The notes under the pieces were generated by a model. That model searched no databases. It saw nothing but the letters and a program-made list of their open reading frames with translations, and was not told the DNA's origin. Shown piece after piece: positions 33,795 through 42,896 of a stretch of DNA of 64,000 nucleotides. Source of the stretch: Beijerinckia sp. 28-YEA-48 (GTDB taxonomy: Bacteria > Pseudomonadota > Alphaproteobacteria > Rhizobiales > Beijerinckiaceae); contig NZ_FNSI01000001.1 of assembly GCF_900104955.1 (NCBI RefSeq), forward strand, positions 5,614,001 to 5,678,000. The letters run 5' to 3'. The first letter of the stretch is position 1, and the number at the start of each line of letters is the position of its first letter. The position numbers were made by a program, and so were the translations under genes.

Positions 33795-34289
33795 GTGATT
33801 CAGACCTCCGTTCCGGTCGCCATCATCATGGGAAGCCAGTCCGACTGGGAAACCATGCGTCACGCCGCCGAGACGCTGGAGGTGCTTGGAATCAGCTTCG
33901 AGGCGCGGATCGTCTCGGCTCATCGCACCCCCGATCGGCTCGTTTCCTTCGCCAAAGGGGCGCGCGCGGCTGGTTTTAAGGTCATTATCGCCGGCGCCGG
34001 CGGCGCGGCGCATTTGCCGGGCATGACCGCGTCGATGACGCCGCTGCCGGTTTTCGGCGTGCCGGTGGAATCCAAGGCGCTGTCGGGCATGGATTCATTG
34101 CTCTCGATCGTGCAGATGCCGGCCGGTATCCCGGTTGGAACCCTGGCGATCGGCCGGGCCGGGGCGGTCAATGCGGCGCTATTAGCCGCTTCCGTTTTGA
34201 GTCTACAGGATGCGGCGCTCGCGGTTCGTCTCGATAACTGGCGGGCGGCGCAAAGCGACGGCGTCGCTGAAAAGCCGAGTGGTAACTGA
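33795..34289 (+). CDS. purE: N5-carboxyaminoimidazole ribonucleotide mutase PurE
   Basis: PurE converts N5-CAIR to CAIR in purine biosynthesis, acting after PurK. The protein has 164 residues. Class I signatures are present: [21 protein letters not shown] with the catalytic histidine, [11 protein letters not shown], and [22 protein letters not shown]. The start is GTG at 33795; frames opening earlier run through a repeat element. purK follows four bases after its stop. The promoter is presumably inside or just after the repeat. Confidence 0.96.
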   Translation: MIQTSVPVAIIMGSQSDWETMRHAAETLEVLGISFEARIVSAHRTPDRLVSFAKGARAAGFKVIIAGAGGAAHLPGMTASMTPLPVFGVPVESKALSGMDSLLSIVQMPAGIPVGTLAIGRAGAVNAALLAASVLSLQDAALAVRLDNWRAAQSDGVAEKPSGN

Positions 34290-34293
34290 GCGG

Positions 34294-35409
34294 ATGGCTA
34301 TTTCGCATACGCCGCTTCCGCCCGTCGCGCCGGGCGCCACCATTGGAATTCTGGGATCGGGCCAGCTTGGCCGCATGCTGGCGCTCGCCGCGGCCAATCT
34401 CGGGCTGAAAACCCATATTTTCGCGCCCGAGCGTGGGCCGGCCTGCGATGTCTCGACCTTTATGACGATCGCCAACTACGACGACGAGCAAGCGCTGGCG
34501 AGCTTCGCCGATGCCGTCGCTGTGGTCACCTACGAATTCGAGAACGTGCCGGCCGCGACCGCCGCCTTTCTGTCCGCGCGACTGCCGGTTTTACCCGACG
34601 CGCTGGCGCTGGCGACGACCCAGGACCGGCTGGTGGAGAAGGATTTTCTCAACGGCATCGGTATTCCGACAGCGCCCTATAAGGCGGTCGACGATGCTGG
34701 CAGCCTGGCCCGCGCGGTGGCGCAGATCGGCCGGCCGTCGATCCTGAAAACCCGCCGTTTCGGCTATGATGGCAAGGGCCAAGCCCTGGTGCGCGAAGGG
34801 GCGGATCTTTCCAGCGTTTTCGGCGGCCTCGGCGGTCAAGCCTGCATTCTCGAGGGCATGGTGTCCTTCGTCCGCGAGGTGTCGGTGATCGCCGCGCGTG
34901 GCCGCGATGGTTCCTTTGCCGCCTGGGATGTGTGCGAGAACGAGCACGAGCATCATATCCTCGCCCGCACCTTGGTGCCGGCCCGGATTTCCGCCGCCAC
35001 CGCCCATCAGGCGACGGAAATCACCCGCCGAATCGTCGATGCGCTGGGCTATGTCGGCGTAATCGCGGTGGAAATGTTCGTCGTCGAGGACAAGCGCTCA
35101 GGCGCTGAGAGCCTTGTCGTTAACGAAATCGCCCCGCGCGTACACAATTCCGGCCATTGGACCATGGATGGCGCGGTCACATCGCAGTTTTCTCAGCATA
35201 TTCGGGCGATCTGCGGCTGGCCGCTGGGATCGCCGCGCCGGCACGGGCGTATCGAAATGCGCAATCTGATCGGCGAAGACATCCATTTGTGGCGCGATAT
35301 CCTGGGCGATGGCGCGGCTGGGCTGCATATTTATGGCAAGCATGAAGCGCGTAGCGGCCGCAAAATGGGCCATGTGACGCGCGTTTTGCCGGAAGAATCG
35401 GGCGACTGA
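34294..35409 (+). CDS. purK: N5-carboxyaminoimidazole ribonucleotide synthase PurK
   Basis: PurK makes N5-CAIR from AIR, bicarbonate and ATP. The 371-residue protein is an ATP-grasp enzyme: GILGSGQLGRMLALAA at the N-terminus, TYEFENVP, KTRRFGYDGKGQ in the ATP-grasp region, and NEIAPRVHNSGHWT near the C-terminus. ATG 34294 follows the purE stop after four bases, so the two are translated as an operon. Earlier in-frame codons lie inside purE and are not used. Confidence 0.96.
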   Translation: MAISHTPLPPVAPGATIGILGSGQLGRMLALAAANLGLKTHIFAPERGPACDVSTFMTIANYDDEQALASFADAVAVVTYEFENVPAATAAFLSARLPVLPDALALATTQDRLVEKDFLNGIGIPTAPYKAVDDAGSLARAVAQIGRPSILKTRRFGYDGKGQALVREGADLSSVFGGLGGQACILEGMVSFVREVSVIAARGRDGSFAAWDVCENEHEHHILARTLVPARISAATAHQATEITRRIVDALGYVGVIAVEMFVVEDKRSGAESLVVNEIAPRVHNSGHWTMDGAVTSQFSQHIRAICGWPLGSPRRHGRIEMRNLIGEDIHLWRDILGDGAAGLHIYGKHEARSGRKMGHVTRVLPEESGD

Positions 35410-35612
35410 TCCCTAAAAGGCCCTGGTCAAGCTGCCGAAATTGAAAAAGCGGCGGTTTGGCGGGGGGATCCGTGTGGACATGCTGGACAGAGGGGGGCGA
35501 TTCTGCTACTTCCGCGCCCACGGTACGGCGCCTCTGTCGCGCCGACAAAAGTCTTTTTCCCTTTTTCCGGGGCGGAAACAGAGTTTTCTGCTCCATAGAA
35601 CAGGATCGACGC

Positions 35613-35852
35613 GTGCAAGTTCTCGTTCGCGACAACAATGTTGACCAAGCCCTCAAGGCGCTGAAGAAGAAAATGCAGCGCGAGGGTATTTTCCGCGAGA
35701 TGAAGCTCCGCGGTCATTATGAGAAGCCGTCTGAAAAGCGCGCTCGTGAAAAGGCTGAGGCCGTTCGTCGCGCCCGTAAGCTCGCTCGCAAGAAAATGCA
35801 GCGTGAAGGCCTCATTCCGATGAAGCCGAAGCCGGTTATGGGCGCGCGCTGA
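35613..35852 (+). CDS. rpsU: 30S ribosomal protein S21
   Basis: A 79-residue ribosomal protein of the small subunit, used for initiation. It starts with GTG at 35613 ([20 protein letters not shown]), which gives the exact family N-terminus; earlier codons add non-family sequence. The middle [16 protein letters not shown] and the basic tail rich in Arg and Lys are typical. It follows purK by about 200 bases and is probably transcribed alone. A hairpin without a T run follows. Confidence 0.97.
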   Translation: MQVLVRDNNVDQALKALKKKMQREGIFREMKLRGHYEKPSEKRAREKAEAVRRARKLARKKMQREGLIPMKPKPVMGAR

Positions 35853-35894
35853 GACGGTTAGCAGCGCGTTAAGATTTTTCGCGTTTTTGTAGCT

Positions 35895-35925
35895 GGCGCC
35901 CGTGGGAAAACTCCCTCCGGGCGCC
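35895..35925 (+). terminator. Hairpin after rpsU
   Basis: GGCGCCCG pairs with CGGGCGCC, with a further GGGA/TCCC pairing inside, forming a long stem 42 bases after the rpsU stop. It lacks a following T run, so it could act as an attenuator or RNA-stabilising hairpin rather than a classic terminator. Confidence 0.5.
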
Positions 35926-36037
35926 GCCGCATTTAAAGGTTAATTTTGCCGGGCTCCGTGGCTATTTTGCTGGTGTGCCCAGGTTGGAGTGCGCCAGGCC
36001 GCTTAGTTGCGGCAGGCAGAAAGACGTGAGTATCAAA

Positions 36038-36907
36038 ATGAATCTTCGCGCCGTTTCGCTGGACCGCCTGCCCGGTATGGGGTTTGTGGTAATCGCCTCG
36101 GTTTTGTCCCTGGCGTTGGCCGGGTGTGAAAGTGTCGGCGGACTTGGTTCACGCGGTGGCGTGACGCCTTCGAGCGAAATCAGCGAAGATTGCGCCGCGA
36201 TCCAGACCAATGTCGCCTCGCTGACCGAAGTGGTGCAGCGCAATCCCAACGATCCGCAGGCCTACAACACCCGCGGCGCCGCTTACGCCAAATGCGGGCG
36301 CTATCAGGAAGCGATCACCGACTTCAGCAATGCGATCAAGGCCGATCCGCAGAATGCGCCGGCCTTTACCAATCGTGGTCTTGCTTACCAGCGCATCGGC
36401 CGCAACGATCAGGCGCAGCAGGATTTCACCCGCGCCATCGAAGCCAATCCGCGTCATGCGCCGGCCTATCTCGCCCGCGCCAATCTGCTGCGTTCGCAGA
36501 ACCAGCTCGATCAGGCGATGAGCGATCTCAATCAAGCGATCCGCCTCAATCCGGAGCAGGCGCAGGCCTTTCACGCACGCGGCCTGATCTATCAGCGCAA
36601 TGGCGATCATGCCCGCGCCATCACCGATTTCGACAATGCGATCGATCGCGATCCGTTCAACGCGCCGCCCTATCAGGCGCGCGGTCAGAGCCTGACGGTC
36701 GTCGGCAAGTATGACGCGGCGATCGAAGACTTCAACGCGGCGCTGAACATCAACAACAGCAATGCCGATGCCTGGGCGGGTCTTGGCCTGGCCTATGAGC
36801 GCAAGGGCGACCGGACGAAGGCGCAGGAAAGCTATGCCCGCGCTCTGGCGGTCAATCCGAACAATCAGTTCGCCCGGGAAGGCCAGTCGCGCGTCGGTCG
36901 CGGCTGA
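36038..36907 (+). CDS. TPR lipoprotein
   Basis: A 289-residue lipoprotein. The N-terminus has a hydrophobic stretch (FVVIASVLSLALAGC) ending in the lipobox LAGC, so the mature protein is lipid-anchored, probably in the outer membrane. It contains six clean TPR motifs from about residue 70: AYNTRGAAYAKCGRYQEAI, then AFTNRGLAYQRIGRNDQA and four more, each ending around DP or NP. Such NlpI-like proteins act as scaffolds, often for peptidoglycan enzymes. A GTG at 36026 is an alternative start. It is followed by a terminator-like hairpin and a convergent dehydrogenase gene. Confidence 0.9.
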   Translation: MNLRAVSLDRLPGMGFVVIASVLSLALAGCESVGGLGSRGGVTPSSEISEDCAAIQTNVASLTEVVQRNPNDPQAYNTRGAAYAKCGRYQEAITDFSNAIKADPQNAPAFTNRGLAYQRIGRNDQAQQDFTRAIEANPRHAPAYLARANLLRSQNQLDQAMSDLNQAIRLNPEQAQAFHARGLIYQRNGDHARAITDFDNAIDRDPFNAPPYQARGQSLTVVGKYDAAIEDFNAALNINNSNADAWAGLGLAYERKGDRTKAQESYARALAVNPNNQFAREGQSRVGRG

Positions 36908-36917
36908 GCCAACTTAT

Positions 36918-36943
36918 AGACGCCGCCTAATGGGCGGCTGTCT
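36918..36943. terminator. Hairpin between convergent genes
   Basis: AGACGCCGCC and GGCGGCTGTCT pair with one bulge around a short loop, directly after the TPR lipoprotein stop and touching the dehydrogenase stop. It could serve both strands, though T runs are poor. Confidence 0.55.
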
Positions 36944-37921
36944 CTAGCGCTTCTGTAGTACGTCCGGGTTGACCACATTGGTTGGCGTTCCGGCGGCAAA
37001 TGCAACGATCTGATCGAAAATGTCTGCGAACTGAAGATCGTACTCCTCGCGGGTGACGTAGCCGATATGCGGCGTGCAGATGACATTGGGCATCGCGAGC
37101 AAAGCATGTTTGCCGGGCGGGAGAGGCTCGACCTCATAGACATCGATCGCCGCGAAACCGGGGCGCCCATTGCGTAACGCCGACTCAAGAGCGCCCGGCT
37201 CGATCAATCCGGCCCGGCTGGTGTTGATCAATGTGGCGGATGGTTTCATCTGAGCCAGATCGGTCGCCGTGACGATGTGGCGTGTGGCCGGGACGAGGCG
37301 CATGTGAAGGGTGATAAAATCGCTCTCACGGAAGAGCGTCTCCTTGTCGGGAGCCGTCGCGTATCCATCCGTTGCCGCCTGGGCGCGCGTTGTCTCGCGT
37401 GACCAAACGAGGACGTTCATGCCGAAAGCCACGGCATAGCTGGCCACCGCTTTGCTGATGCGACCATAGCCATAAATGCCGAGTGTTTTGCCGCGTAGGG
37501 TTGTGCCAACGCCAATCTGCCAGCCGCCGCTTTGCAGCGACGTCATTTGCTGAGGAATGGCGCGCGCTGAAGCCAGCATCAAAGCGAAGGTCATTTCCGC
37601 CGTCGCGTAAGAAGGCGAACCTGCGTGCTGATCGGACGACACAACGATGCCACACTCCGTGCAGGCATCGATGTCGATATGTGGGTAGACACTACGCTGG
37701 CTGATTAATTTCAGGTGGGGCAAGCGCTCGAGCAACGGGCGACGGATGGCCGTGCGTTCGCGGAACAGGACGAGGGCCTCGGTGTCTTTCAATCGTTCAG
37801 CCAACGCATCGATATTCTCGACATGGTCGTGATGAACCGTGACATCGTGACCGTTCAGCTTTGCAAAACACGGCAATCCGCGCAACGTGTCCTGCCAGTC
37901 ATCCAAAATCGTGACACGCAT
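36944..37921 (-). CDS. D-2-hydroxyacid dehydrogenase (SerA/GyaR family)
   Basis: A 325-residue NAD(P)-dependent dehydrogenase. Catalytic residues are visible in the expected places: Arg in NTSRAGLI, Glu in [10 protein letters not shown], His in CTPHIGYVT. The nucleotide-binding loop reads GIYGYGRIS, a variant of GxGxxG with Ser at the last position. The start [11 protein letters not shown] is typical of the hydroxypyruvate/phosphoglycerate dehydrogenase-like branch that lacks a C-terminal regulatory domain. Substrate unknown. It is followed on the same strand by nothing in close linkage. Confidence 0.9.
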   Translation of the reverse strand: MRVTILDDWQDTLRGLPCFAKLNGHDVTVHHDHVENIDALAERLKDTEALVLFRERTAIRRPLLERLPHLKLISQRSVYPHIDIDACTECGIVVSSDQHAGSPSYATAEMTFALMLASARAIPQQMTSLQSGGWQIGVGTTLRGKTLGIYGYGRISKAVASYAVAFGMNVLVWSRETTRAQAATDGYATAPDKETLFRESDFITLHMRLVPATRHIVTATDLAQMKPSATLINTSRAGLIEPGALESALRNGRPGFAAIDVYEVEPLPPGKHALLAMPNVICTPHIGYVTREEYDLQFADIFDQIVAFAAGTPTNVVNPDVLQKR

Positions 37922-38010
37922 CGTTCAACACCACCGTTCTAAGAAGCTCTCCTTTGATTATCGGATTTCTTGTCTTGGCTCCACTCAAGCGGGATGCTGG
38001 AAAACTCTCC

Positions 38011-38142
38011 GTTGTCATTCCCGCCGCGCCGGAGGCGCGAGCGGAGAATCCAGAGCCAGTGGTAACGCCATGCGTTGTTGCCGCGCGTCACCTAAGCCTC
38101 GCAAGCAGCGCTTTACCGCTCGCTCCGGACACCCAGGTCTTG
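38011..38142. repeat. Palindromic intergenic element, copy B
   Basis: It shares with the element at 5391 the opening GTCATNCCCG, the internal CCAGNGCNAGTGGTAA, TTACCGCT-GC and the closing ACACCCAGGT. About 30 bases of the right arm are missing. The two are therefore diverged members of one family, and this one has lost the arm needed for a full hairpin. It lies upstream of the dehydrogenase gene, in the gap before the small secreted protein. Confidence 0.68.
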
Positions 38143-38157
38143 AACGTCATGCGCGGA

Positions 38158-38424
38158 TTAAGCGCCGATGTGGCACTTGCGATAAAGTTCGAAGCGGTAG
38201 GACCTGACGGTCTGGCCGCCACGACTGGGTGGAATCACCCAACGGCCCCGTGAATTCCGCGCCGCGTAGATCGCGAAGACATCAGCGTAGCACTGCGCAT
38301 TCTCGGCGAAGTGACCGCGGCGTTGAGCGACAAGCAGGCCCGCTTCCTTTGCGGTCCGCGCATCGGCAGGCGATGCGCAAGCAAGAACGCCAGCAACGCA
38401 TGTCATCGTGAGAACAGATCGCAT
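38158..38424 (-). CDS. Small secreted protein of unknown function
   Basis: An 88-residue protein with a signal peptide (MRSVLTMTCVAGVLACASPADA). The mature part of about 66 residues is basic and contains the cysteine pair C45 and C85 in the precursor, which could form a disulfide. The sequence RSYRFELYRKC lies near the end. No family is recognised. The upstream gap of 95 bases holds no obvious motif; the repeat copy lies beyond its stop codon. Confidence 0.6.
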   Translation of the reverse strand: MRSVLTMTCVAGVLACASPADARTAKEAGLLVAQRRGHFAENAQCYADVFAIYAARNSRGRWVIPPSRGGQTVRSYRFELYRKCHIGA

Positions 38425-38519
38425 GAGAGTCCTCCCCAGTGGCTCACAGGCGCAAGTTAGCAGTGGCGTGCAGGGGCCACAATCAACTGGGTTAGACGAA
38501 GATTTGTCGATTTACGAGC

Positions 38520-39329
38520 TTATCGATTTACGATCTTATCAATCCAGTCCAGCGTGTGCGCCATAACATCGGGGACCGCCAGAACGAGATGGCCGCGTCC
38601 CGGCACGTGGATGAACTCCTTCGGCTGTGGCGCCAGCGCGAAGAGTTTTTCGCCGAAGCGGATTGGCACGACGCGGTCTTGATCGCCCTGCATGACGAGG
38701 AGCGGCGCTTTGATCTCGCCGATCTTCAGGTCAGAGCGGAATTGGTCGGTGAGCAGCAGTCCGACCGGAAACATCCAATAACGATCCGAGGCGACGTCGA
38801 GGATCGACGAATAGGGCGCATCGAGGATGACCCCGGCGGAGGCGAGGCGCGCGGCGAGCGCCACGGCGGGGCCGCTGCCAAGCGATTCGCCGACGATGAT
38901 GAGGCGCTTGGGCGTGCCGACGATGGCGAGCGCGGCCGCATAGGCGGCCTCCGCATCGCGCATGAGGCCTTCTTCGCTGGGTGAGCCGGTCGAGCCGCCA
39001 TAGCCGCGCCAGTCGATAGCGAGCAGGCCGTTGCCGTTGGCCGTCAGGCCGGCGAAGCGTGCCGTGCGGCCAGAGAGATTGCCAGCATTGCCGTGCAGAT
39101 AGAGCAGAATCGGCTTGCCGTCAGCCGGCGGCACGTACCAGGCGTTCAGCGTCTCACGATCGGCGGTGGTGATCTGGCGGCTGACGGCGCCGGGCAGGGC
39201 GGCTGGAATCTCTGCCACCGCCGTGTTGGGGACATACAGCAATTGCCGCTGGGCAAAATAAAGAACGGCGGCCGCCCCAAGATAGGCGACCGCCGCGAGA
39301 TAGAGCAGATATCGGAGCCAACGCATCAT
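38520..39329 (-). CDS. Membrane-anchored alpha/beta hydrolase (BEM46/ABHD13-like)
   Basis: A 269-residue hydrolase with an N-terminal membrane anchor (LLYLAAVAYLGAAAVLYF). The alpha/beta hydrolase features are the oxyanion region YLHGNAGN, nucleophile S149 in GESLGSG, acid D218 in GDQDRVVP, and H247 in GRGHLVLA. The family includes BEM46/ABHD13-type proteins, whose bacterial substrates are not known; lipid or acyl-thioester substrates are possible. It ends well before the small secreted protein and starts 21 bases downstream of the pntB stop, so it may be read from the pnt operon. Confidence 0.87.
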   Translation of the reverse strand: MMRWLRYLLYLAAVAYLGAAAVLYFAQRQLLYVPNTAVAEIPAALPGAVSRQITTADRETLNAWYVPPADGKPILLYLHGNAGNLSGRTARFAGLTANGNGLLAIDWRGYGGSTGSPSEEGLMRDAEAAYAAALAIVGTPKRLIIVGESLGSGPAVALAARLASAGVILDAPYSSILDVASDRYWMFPVGLLLTDQFRSDLKIGEIKAPLLVMQGDQDRVVPIRFGEKLFALAPQPKEFIHVPGRGHLVLAVPDVMAHTLDWIDKIVNR

Positions 39330-39350
39330 TGGTTGGCTCGCGTGTTGCGC

Positions 39351-40754
39351 TTAGTGCCCAAGAGCCTTGACGATATTTTCGACCATCTTCTTGGCGTCGG
39401 CGAAGAGCATCATCGTATTGTCCTTGAAGAACAGCTCGTTCTCGACGCCGGCATAGCCCGAACCCATGCCGCGCTTGATGAACAGCACGGTCTTCGCCTT
39501 CTCGACGTCGAGGATCGGCATGCCGAAGATCGGCGACTTCGGATCGGTCTTGGCCGACGGGTTGGTGACGTCATTGGCGCCGATGACGAAGGCGACGTCC
39601 GCCTGGGCGAATTCCGAGTTGATGTCTTCGAGCTCGAACACTTCGTCGTAAGGCACGTTGGCTTCGGCCAGCAGCACGTTCATATGGCCCGGCATACGGC
39701 CTGCCACCGGATGAATGGCGTAGGAAACGTCGACGCCTTCCTTCTTCAGCATGTCAGCCATTTCGCGCAGCGCATGCTGCGCCTGCGCCACCGCCATGCC
39801 ATAGCCCGGCACGATGATGACCTTGCCGGCGTTCTTCATGATGTAGGCCGCGTCTTCCGCCGAGCCCTGCTTGACCGGGCGGCTTTCGACCGCGCCGGCA
39901 GCAGCCGCATCGGTTTCGCCGCCGAAGCCGCCGAGGATGACCGAGATGAACGAGCGGTTCATGCCCTTGCACATGATGTAGCTCAGGATGGCGCCCGAGG
40001 AGCCAACCAGCGCGCCGGTGATGATCAACGCCAGATTGCCGAGCGTGAAGCCGATGCCCGCCGCTGCCCAGCCGGAATAGGAGTTGAGCATCGAGACAAC
40101 GACAGGCATGTCGGCGCCGCCGATGGGAACGATCAGCAGCACGCCCAGGGCAAAGGCCGCCAGGACGATCAGCCAGAAGGCGGCATGGCTTTCGGTCACC
40201 ATGAAGATGATGATCAGGATGACGGTCGCCGCTGCCAGCGCGCTGTTGATGACATGACGCTGCGGCAGCATGATCGGCTTGCCCGACATGCGTCCGTCAA
40301 GCTTGGCGAAGGCGATGATCGAGCCGGTGAAGGTGATCGCGCCGATGGCCGCGCCGAGCGCCATTTCCACCAGGCTGGCGCCATGGATGGCGCCGACTGC
40401 GCCGATGCCGAAGGCCTGCGGCGCATAGAGCGCACCAGCCGCCACGAGCACGGCGGCAAGGCCGACGAGCGCGTGGAAGAAGGCGACCAGCTGCGGCATG
40501 TCGGTCATCTTCACGGTGCGGGCGCGCCAGGCGCCAATACCACCGCCGATGGCGATGCCGACGATGACCAGGATCCAGGCCGAGAGGCCCGACGGCATCT
40601 TATAGGCAAGCGTCGTCACGACCGCGAGGCCCATGCCGATCATGCCGAAGAGATTGCCCTGGCGCGACGTGGCGGGCGAGGACAGCCCGCGCAGCGACAG
40701 GATGAAGAGAATGCCGGAGATGAGATAGAGAAGCGTGGCGAGATTGGCGTTCAT
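39351..40754 (-). CDS. pntB: NAD(P) transhydrogenase beta subunit PntB
   Basis: PntB carries the NADP-binding domain III and part of the proton channel of proton-translocating transhydrogenase, which makes NADPH from NADH using the proton gradient. The 467-residue protein has the membrane domain first (nine or so helices), then domain III with PGYGMAVAQAQHAL, GRMPGHMNVLLAEA and FVIGANDVTNP. ATG 40754 is chosen as the family start. It ends the operon pntAA-pntAB-pntB; genes are 7 and 21 bases apart. Confidence 0.97.
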   Translation of the reverse strand: MNANLATLLYLISGILFILSLRGLSSPATSRQGNLFGMIGMGLAVVTTLAYKMPSGLSAWILVIVGIAIGGGIGAWRARTVKMTDMPQLVAFFHALVGLAAVLVAAGALYAPQAFGIGAVGAIHGASLVEMALGAAIGAITFTGSIIAFAKLDGRMSGKPIMLPQRHVINSALAAATVILIIIFMVTESHAAFWLIVLAAFALGVLLIVPIGGADMPVVVSMLNSYSGWAAAGIGFTLGNLALIITGALVGSSGAILSYIMCKGMNRSFISVILGGFGGETDAAAAGAVESRPVKQGSAEDAAYIMKNAGKVIIVPGYGMAVAQAQHALREMADMLKKEGVDVSYAIHPVAGRMPGHMNVLLAEANVPYDEVFELEDINSEFAQADVAFVIGANDVTNPSAKTDPKSPIFGMPILDVEKAKTVLFIKRGMGSGYAGVENELFFKDNTMMLFADAKKMVENIVKALGH

Positions 40755-40761
40755 AACCGGC

Positions 40762-41181
40762 TCACCCCTTCTTCTTGTACATGGACAGCATGCGTTCGGT
40801 GACGAGGAAGCCACCGAAGATGTTCACGCAGGCCAGGATCAGCGCGACGAAGCCGAAGACACGGGCCCAGAGCGGGCCGTCGTCGCCCGGCGTCGACGCA
40901 TCGACACCGACCGAGAGCAAAGCGCCGACGACGATGACCGAGGAAATGGCGTTGGTCACCGACATCAGCGGCGTGTGTAGCGCCGGCGTCACCGACCAGA
41001 CGACGTAATAGCCGACGAAGACGGCCATGACGAAAACGGCGAGACGAAAGACGAAGGGATCGATCGCTCCGCCAGACGCTGCATGGGCGGCGCTGCCAGC
41101 GGCGGCGGCGAGCGTGTCAGCGTAGTTCTGCGCGGCTGTGGAGACTGCGTCGATGAATTGTTTGCTTGCTTCATTGGCCAT
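40762..41181 (-). CDS. pntAB: NAD(P) transhydrogenase alpha subunit, membrane part PntAB
   Basis: A 139-residue membrane protein that corresponds to the C-terminal part of the Escherichia coli alpha subunit, encoded separately here as in other alphaproteobacteria. Helices are visible at about 45-66, 72-92 and 108-128, with the conserved VWSVTPALHTPLMSVTNAIS stretch. The N-terminal 40 residues are an Ala-rich extension that is not part of the channel. It lies between pntAA and pntB. Confidence 0.96.
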   Translation of the reverse strand: MANEASKQFIDAVSTAAQNYADTLAAAAGSAAHAASGGAIDPFVFRLAVFVMAVFVGYYVVWSVTPALHTPLMSVTNAISSVIVVGALLSVGVDASTPGDDGPLWARVFGFVALILACVNIFGGFLVTERMLSMYKKKG

Positions 41182-41202
41182 AGGTCGCTCCTCGCGTCAG
41201 TC

Positions 41203-42342
41203 TCACGCCTTCGGCTGGAAATTCGGGTGAACGACGGCGCCGCCCCGCGTCAGCAAGGTCGCCTTGACGAGTTCGTCGTCCCAATTGATCGCCAGCGCCT
41301 TCTTTTCCTTGTCGATCATGGTCTCGACGAAGGCGTAGAGGTTCTTGGCGTAGAGGCTGGAGGCCGTGGCTGCGAGGCGGCCGGGCACATTGAGATGGCC
41401 GACGATCTTGACGCCGTTGTCGGTGACATAGACTTCGCCGGGCTTGGCCAGTTCGCAATTGCCGCCGCGCTCGACGGCGAGGTCGACGATCACCGAGCCC
41501 GGACGCATCGAGCGCACCATGTCGGCAGAGATCAGTTTGGGGGCCGGGCGGCCGGGAATGAGCGCCGTGGTGACGACGATGTCCTGTTTGGCGATATGAG
41601 TGGCGGTCAACGCCGCCTGTTTCGCCTGGTATTCTTTGGACATTTCCTTGGCGTAGCCGCCGGCTGTCTGGGCCTGCTGGAATTCTTCGTCCTCGACGGC
41701 CAAGAACTTCGCGCCGAGCGATTCCACCTGTTCCTTGGTCGCCGGCCGCACGTCGGTGGCGGTGACGATGGCGCCGAGGCGGCGGGCGGTGGCGATGGCC
41801 TGCAGGCCGGCGACACCGACGCCCATGATGAAGATGCGCGCCGCCGGCACGGTGCCGGCCGCCGTCATCATCATCGGCAGAGCGCGGCCATATTCGCCAG
41901 CGCCATCGATCACGGCGCGATAGCCGGCGAGGTTGGCCTGCGACGATAGAATGTCCATCGCCTGCGCGCGGGTGATGCGCGGCATGAATTCCATGGCGAA
42001 AGCCTCGACGCCGGCATCGGCCATGGCCTTGAGGGCGTCGTCATTGCCATAGGGGTCCATGGTGGCGATGACCGCCGCGCCCTTGGGCACATGCGACAGC
42101 AGCTCGGCCGAGGGACGCCGCACGGCGAGAACCACTTCGGCGCCGCTGAGGGCGTCAGCGGCGGACGGTGCGACCTTGGCGCCGGCCGTTTCGAATTCGC
42201 TATCGGGTATGCCGGCTTTGATGCCCGCTCCGCTCTGCACCGTCACCGTGGCGCCCAGGCCGATGAATTTCTTCACCGTTTCTGGCGTGGCCGCGACGCG
42301 CGTCTCATTGCCTTCGGTTTCAATTGGAACAGCAATGCGCAT
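41203..42342 (-). CDS. pntAA: NAD(P) transhydrogenase alpha subunit, domain I PntAA
   Basis: A 379-residue soluble domain I that binds NAD(H). It shows the family start RIAVPIETEGNETRVAATPE and the RRPSAELLSHVPKGAAVIATM stretch. IMGVGVAGLQAIATARRLGA contains the GxGxxG NAD motif near residue 177. It is the first gene of the pnt operon. The dimer closes over the NADP site of domain III. Upstream lies the small cytochrome oxidase subunit gene (141 bases away), probably separately expressed. Confidence 0.97.
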   Translation of the reverse strand: MRIAVPIETEGNETRVAATPETVKKFIGLGATVTVQSGAGIKAGIPDSEFETAGAKVAPSAADALSGAEVVLAVRRPSAELLSHVPKGAAVIATMDPYGNDDALKAMADAGVEAFAMEFMPRITRAQAMDILSSQANLAGYRAVIDGAGEYGRALPMMMTAAGTVPAARIFIMGVGVAGLQAIATARRLGAIVTATDVRPATKEQVESLGAKFLAVEDEEFQQAQTAGGYAKEMSKEYQAKQAALTATHIAKQDIVVTTALIPGRPAPKLISADMVRSMRPGSVIVDLAVERGGNCELAKPGEVYVTDNGVKIVGHLNVPGRLAATASSLYAKNLYAFVETMIDKEKKALAINWDDELVKATLLTRGGAVVHPNFQPKA

Positions 42343-42483
42343 GCAACGCTCCGGGGTTGGGACGGTCAGGCAGCCGCGCTCAGAAACTGGGAGCGGCGGG
42401 TGCGGGCGTGGAAGGGCAGATGGGCCGGCAAATTGTGCAGCTGCAAATTTGCCCAGCCTGCGACACTCAGAGCAGCGTGCCTG

Positions 42484-42633
42484 CTAGAGCAGGGTGACTG
42501 CCATGAAAACCATGATCGCGATGCAGAAAATCGTGGCGCCCTTGGCCAGCGTGAGGAACAGCGCGTAGGTTTTTTCGTGTTCCGCGTAATCCATATCGGG
42601 ATGCGCAGTTGTTTCAGCGTGGTTATCGGCCAT
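42484..42633 (-). CDS. aa3-type cytochrome c oxidase small subunit IV
   Basis: A 49-residue protein: a short acidic stretch (HPDMDYAEHEKTYALF) followed by one membrane helix (LAKGATIFCIAIMVFMAVTLL). It matches in size and pattern the bacterial aa3-type oxidase subunit IV (PF07835), whose role is accessory to the oxidase complex. The ATG at 42633 is preceded by GAGG; the longer frame is discarded. The catalytic oxidase subunits are not in the window, as is common. It lies upstream of the transhydrogenase operon. Confidence 0.86.
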   Translation of the reverse strand: MADNHAETTAHPDMDYAEHEKTYALFLTLAKGATIFCIAIMVFMAVTLL

Positions 42634-42896
42634 CATATCCTCAAGAAAACTAAAAAAGCCCCGTCCGATGTAGCGGAATTGTGGCGGTGGGGCAATTGCC
42701 GACGCCATAATCAGAGGCGACAGATTGTCAAAGATCGTGCCGTGAGCTTGTCAATATAAAGCGTCCATTTTCCGGGCTTTATCAGGCACCGTGTGATTTA
42801 CCCACGGATCGATGCAGCGCCGCCGGATCGATCAACAGAAAGGCCAGCGCTGTAAGCGCTGGCCTGGGTTGGAAACGGAATGAATGAAGCCCGTTG

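Noticed and set aside
39093-40802. A 569-codon plus-strand open frame opposite pntB and the alpha/beta hydrolase
   Set aside because: It crosses two real genes on the other strand and is dominated by His, Asp, Glu and Arg typical of antisense frames.
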